Source: JAXHUM01 sp034189325 (lineage in GTDB: Bacteria; Desulfobacterota; DSM-4660; Desulfatiglandales; Desulfatiglandaceae). From it: 16,455 bases of DNA. The notes beneath the pieces are model-generated. The model saw nothing but the letters and a program-made list of their open reading frames with translations, was not told the DNA's origin and made no database searches. Positions 13,830-16,455 of the stretch are shown piece after piece. Position 1 is the stretch's first letter; the number at the start of each line of letters is the position of its first letter. The position numbers and the translations under genes are program-made. The DNA lies in assembly GCA_034189325.1 (NCBI GenBank), contig JAXHUM010000114.1, forward strand, positions 1 to 16,455. The letters are read 5' to 3'.

Positions 13830-15479
13830 TCACACGGGAGTGATGACCGGTATGATAAGCGGCCTTCTTTCAATAATATTATAAAAAAAGCGCTTGAGTT
13901 TCCTCTCGATCTCCGTCTTTGCTTCAGTCCAGACATCCTGAGTAACCCCATCCAGTTGATCGAGGATCTCCAGAACAACGAGCTTTGCATCGTCAAGGAT
14001 AGAGTCGGTTGGATCTTCATAAACAAAACCTCGAGAGATGATATCGGGGCCGTAAATAATGTCGCCCGTATCTTTGTCAACTACCAGAAGCACGATAACC
14101 ACACCCTGTCCCCCGAGTCTCCTCCGATCTCTCAGGACAATTTCCCCCACATCTCCCACGCCTTTCCCATGAACCAGTATCCTGCCTGTGTGGACATGAT
14201 CTTTGATCTCCGCTCGTCCATTTTCAAGGCATATCACATCCCCATCCTCTGCCAGCAAGACATGATCTTTCGGCATCCCCGTCTCCATGGCCAACTGGGC
14301 ATGTTTCACCAGGTGTCTGTATTCTCCGTGAATGGGGACAAAATATTGAGGCCTGATAAGATTCAGCAAGAGCTTGAGTTCTTCCCTCCTTGCATGTCCT
14401 GAAGTATGGATGTCGGAAACCTTCTCATATACCACATCCGCTCCCATACGGTAGAGGTTGTTTATCACAGATGTTATGGCCAGCTCATTGCCGGGAATAA
14501 AACGGGATGAAAGGATGATCGTGTCTCCATGTTTGACTGATATGTTTTTATGTTTACCTTGGGCCATTCTAGCCAGAGCAGACATTGGTTCCCCTTGACT
14601 ACCGGTTGTGATAATAGCAATCTCTTGGTCGGCGAATCGGCTGATCTGCCGTTCATCGATTTCCACACCATCGGGTATGTTAATGAAACCTTGCTCCTTG
14701 GCTATTTCGACATTCGTCACCATGCTTCTTCCGTTGAGGACCACCTTTCGACCTGATTCTATTGCCAGATCAATGACTTCCTGTATCCGAGTGATACTGG
14801 AGGCAAAGGTCGCAACAATCACCCTTCCGCTGCTCGTTCGAAAGAGTTCCTCCAGGGTCTTTCTAACCTCCCTTTCACTCATGGTAAAGCCCTCTTTCTC
14901 AACGTTGGTGGAATCTGAGAAAAAGGCGACCACACCCATGGCACCAAAATGGGCTAAACGGACAAGGTCAGTGAACTGGCTGTCCACAGGTGTGGGATCA
15001 ATCTTAAAGTCGCCGGAATGGACGATCAAGCCTTCAGGTGTATCAATGGCGAGGGCAACACCATCTACAATACTGTGGTTGACGGAGATAAACTCCACTC
15101 GGAAGGGGCCGAAGTCATCAATCTGACCTGCTTCAACGACTCTGAGATCAGCCGGCTTGGGAAGGTCGTATTCCTTGAGTTTTTCTTTCAGCAAGGCGAG
15201 TGTGAATTTTGTGCCGAAGACCGGGACCGGGAACTCCTCAAGGAAAAATGGAATCGCCCCGATGTGGTCTTCGTGGCCGTGTGTAAGGATAAGGGATTTG
15301 ACTACTTCTCTGTTGTCTTTAAGGTACCTGAAATCGGGAATAACCAGGTCAACACCAGGCATGTAATCATTGGGGAACATTAATCCTGCGTCCACGACCA
15401 GAAGGTACTGATCGAATTGGATAGCCATCATGTTGAGGCCTATTTCCCCCAGCCCTCCTAACGGTATGATTTTAAGCAT
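13830..15479 (-). CDS. rnj: Ribonuclease J (549 aa)
   Basis: A metallo-beta-lactamase/beta-CASP RNase with 5'-3' exo- and endonuclease activity, acting in mRNA decay and rRNA maturation. The zinc-binding motif HGHEDH is at 67-72, with further ligands H135 and D157 (HSGDFK). The beta-CASP part and the HTSGHA and IPIHGEYRH-like motif (here PIHGEYRHL) follow, then an RNase J C-terminal domain. Length is normal. ATG 15479 is supported by GAGGAAAG about six bases upstream. It is the first gene of the minus-strand rnj-ftsK-lolA operon; any promoter lies in the 312-base divergent region shared with ssb, where CATAAT (complement of 15497-15502) is a -10-like hexamer without a -35. YhaM in the same window is a second RNase of Gram-positive type. 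Confidence 0.96.
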   Translation of the reverse strand: MLKIIPLGGLGEIGLNMMAIQFDQYLLVVDAGLMFPNDYMPGVDLVIPDFRYLKDNREVVKSLILTHGHEDHIGAIPFFLEEFPVPVFGTKFTLALLKEKLKEYDLPKPADLRVVEAGQIDDFGPFRVEFISVNHSIVDGVALAIDTPEGLIVHSGDFKIDPTPVDSQFTDLVRLAHFGAMGVVAFFSDSTNVEKEGFTMSEREVRKTLEELFRTSSGRVIVATFASSITRIQEVIDLAIESGRKVVLNGRSMVTNVEIAKEQGFINIPDGVEIDERQISRFADQEIAIITTGSQGEPMSALARMAQGKHKNISVKHGDTIILSSRFIPGNELAITSVINNLYRMGADVVYEKVSDIHTSGHARREELKLLLNLIRPQYFVPIHGEYRHLVKHAQLAMETGMPKDHVLLAEDGDVICLENGRAEIKDHVHTGRILVHGKGVGDVGEIVLRDRRRLGGQGVVIVLLVVDKDTGDIIYGPDIISRGFVYEDPTDSILDDAKLVVLEILDQLDGVTQDVWTEAKTEIERKLKRFFYNIIERRPLIIPVITPV

Positions 15480-15791
15480 TCTTTCCTCGGTGGTTTATTA
15501 TGAATTAACAGAAGCTTAACCCTTTAGCCGCTACCAGTCAATAGTGAATCCTACAATGATCGATGAATGGCCTTGATCTCAATTCTGTTCTTATGTTACA
15601 TGTACTCACTTATGAAGATAATCCTTGGAAGCCATGCTGTATCTTCTCAAGAGGCACACATCATGGATTGGACAAAGGTCATTTCGACATCTATGTTATG
15701 AGTCCTGTCCTGCGATATGTCGGCCCGACTCGTTTCATATCCCTTTTGGGCTTTCGCTGGTTTCCGGTCGATTGAAAGGAAGGAGAAAAAA
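15480..15791. other. Divergent promoter region between RNase J and ssb
   Basis: No supportable gene. It must carry promoters in both directions. For ssb the best pair I see is GTTACA (15595-15600) and GATAAT (15617-15622), with a 16-base spacer, 4/6 and 5/6 matches to consensus. That would leave a leader of about 160 bases. TACATGTA (15597-15604) is a small palindrome overlapping that -35. For RNase J only a -10-like hexamer is visible. Confidence 0.4.
15595..15622 (+). promoter_or_regulatory. Candidate sigma-70 promoter for ssb
   Basis: GTTACA and GATAAT are separated by 16 bases. Matches are partial, so this is a suggestion only. Confidence 0.25.
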
Positions 15792-16211
15792 ATGGCAGGT
15801 GTCAATAAGGCAATCATAGTTGGAAGATTGGGTCGAGATCCTGAAGTAAGATACACCCCTAGTGGGGTGGCAGTGGCGAATTTCAGTGTGGCCACGTCGG
15901 AAGAGTGGAAAGACAGGGACACGGGTGATAAGCAGGAGCGCACGGAATGGCACCGCGTTGTGGCCTGGAGGCGTCTAGGTGAGATTTGCGGAGAGTACCT
16001 GCGTAAAGGGAGTCAAGTGTACGTGGAGGGGAGAATTCAGACAAGGGAGTGGGAAGACCGTGAGGGGGTCAAGCGCTATACCACTGAGATTGTGGCCCAA
16101 ACCATGCAAATGCTGGGCTCGGCCGGAAGGGGAGGGTTTGAAGATTCGCAGGAGATCCCTTTACCTACGGAAGAACCGATAAACGTCCCGGGCGATGAGA
16201 TTCCCTTTTAA
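15792..16211 (+). CDS. ssb: Single-stranded DNA-binding protein (139 aa)
   Basis: SSB coats single-stranded DNA during replication, repair and recombination. The OB fold covers about residues 3-110 (KAIIVGRLGRDPEVRYTPSG start, WHRVVAWRRLGEICGEYLRKGSQVYVEGR core). The linker is short (about 25 residues, rich in Glu and Pro). The protein ends in GDEIPF, a variant of the DDDIPF tip that binds partner proteins. At 139 residues it is at the short end of bacterial SSBs. I chose ATG 15792 because AAGGAG (15780-15785) is six bases upstream and homology starts there; an earlier in-frame ATG at 15717 would add an unrelated 25 residues. It is monocistronic as far as seen: a terminator follows about 180 bases downstream. 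No rpsF or rpsR neighbour is present. Confidence 0.95.
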   Translation: MAGVNKAIIVGRLGRDPEVRYTPSGVAVANFSVATSEEWKDRDTGDKQERTEWHRVVAWRRLGEICGEYLRKGSQVYVEGRIQTREWEDREGVKRYTTEIVAQTMQMLGSAGRGGFEDSQEIPLPTEEPINVPGDEIPF

Positions 16212-16393
16212 GAGGATGCCCCTGTGAGATCTTGGCACCGTGTCCTATTGTGCCTGACTTGCCGCCCTGGGGAATGAAGTGCCCCGCTTTGGCCTTAATT
16301 CGTTTGAGAATGAAGACTCCTTTCAAGACCAGGGAAAGGAAAAGAGGTAATATTTTCGGAACAAATTGACAAGATGGTGAAGGATGTTGGAAT

Positions 16394-16427
16394 AAATGGG
16401 CCTCAGGGGAGAGGCCCATTTGTTTTT
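16394..16427 (+). terminator. Strong intrinsic terminator after ssb
   Basis: AAATGGGCCTC (16394-16404) and GAGGCCCATTT (16411-16421) form a perfect 11-bp stem with a six-base loop, followed by GTTTTT. The A-rich left arm also makes it potentially bidirectional. Confidence 0.9.
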
Positions 16428-16455
16428 CACTCCGTGAGTGGATCTGTGTCAGTGG

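Noticed and set aside
15585..15601. LexA-like box upstream of ssb
   Set aside because: CTGT and ACAT are nine bases apart rather than the eight of CTGT-N8-ACAG, and the second half does not match.
15563..15775. 70-codon frame upstream of ssb
   Set aside because: No ribosome site, no recognisable product, and it lies in the expected divergent promoter region.
15717..15791. Longer ssb start at 15717
   Set aside because: The extra 25 residues do not look like SSB, and a strong ribosome site sits before ATG 15792.

Overview
The window looks like a piece of a draft genome or metagenome bin from an anaerobic Desulfobacterota-like (deltaproteobacterial) bacterium. This is inferred from mid-range GC, from a minus-strand RNase J - FtsK - LolA gene order of the kind seen in that group, from Gram-negative periplasmic LolA together with RNases usually associated with Gram-positives (RNase J, YhaM), and from archaeal-type CoA enzymes. 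The sequence is a scaffold: exactly 100 Ns at 7253-7352 join two contigs, so the true distance across them is unknown.

Layout. (1) 328-4839, plus strand: an LsrF-like class I aldolase, a zinc-dependent medium-chain dehydrogenase, a long class II fructose-bisphosphate-type aldolase, and a YhaM-like OB-fold/HD 3'-5' exoribonuclease that overlaps the aldolase by 8 bases. An intrinsic terminator follows at 4937-4965. (2) 5371-6951, plus: an SCPx/archaeal-type thiolase and its DUF35 (Zn ribbon + OB) partner, preceded by a near-perfect 25-bp palindrome. (3) After the gap, 7376-10845, plus: a crotonase-fold enzyme lacking both hydratase glutamates, two hot-dog MaoC-type subunits (one apparently inactive, one active) and a FabF-type ketosynthase. 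(4) 10898-15479, minus: RNase J, FtsK and LolA, tightly packed. (5) 15792-16211, plus: single-stranded DNA-binding protein, closed by a strong terminator.

How the genes may work together. Regions 2 and 3 carry C-C condensation (thiolase and ketosynthase), dehydration (MaoC pair) and double-bond movement (crotonase), but no ketoreductase, enoyl reductase, acyl carrier protein or transferase. They could form part of an acyl-chain synthesis or degradation route that borrows its reductases from elsewhere. Region 1 suggests sugar-phosphate or polyol metabolism with two unrelated aldolases and one dehydrogenase; the substrate cannot be read from the sequence. Regions 4 and 5 are housekeeping (RNA decay, chromosome segregation, lipoprotein sorting, DNA replication).

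The most interesting parts are the CoA/ACP hybrid gene set, the palindromes in front of the metabolic genes, and a 380-bp non-coding stretch rich in hairpins just upstream of the ketosynthase. No CRISPR array, insertion sequence, tRNA or rRNA was recognised.
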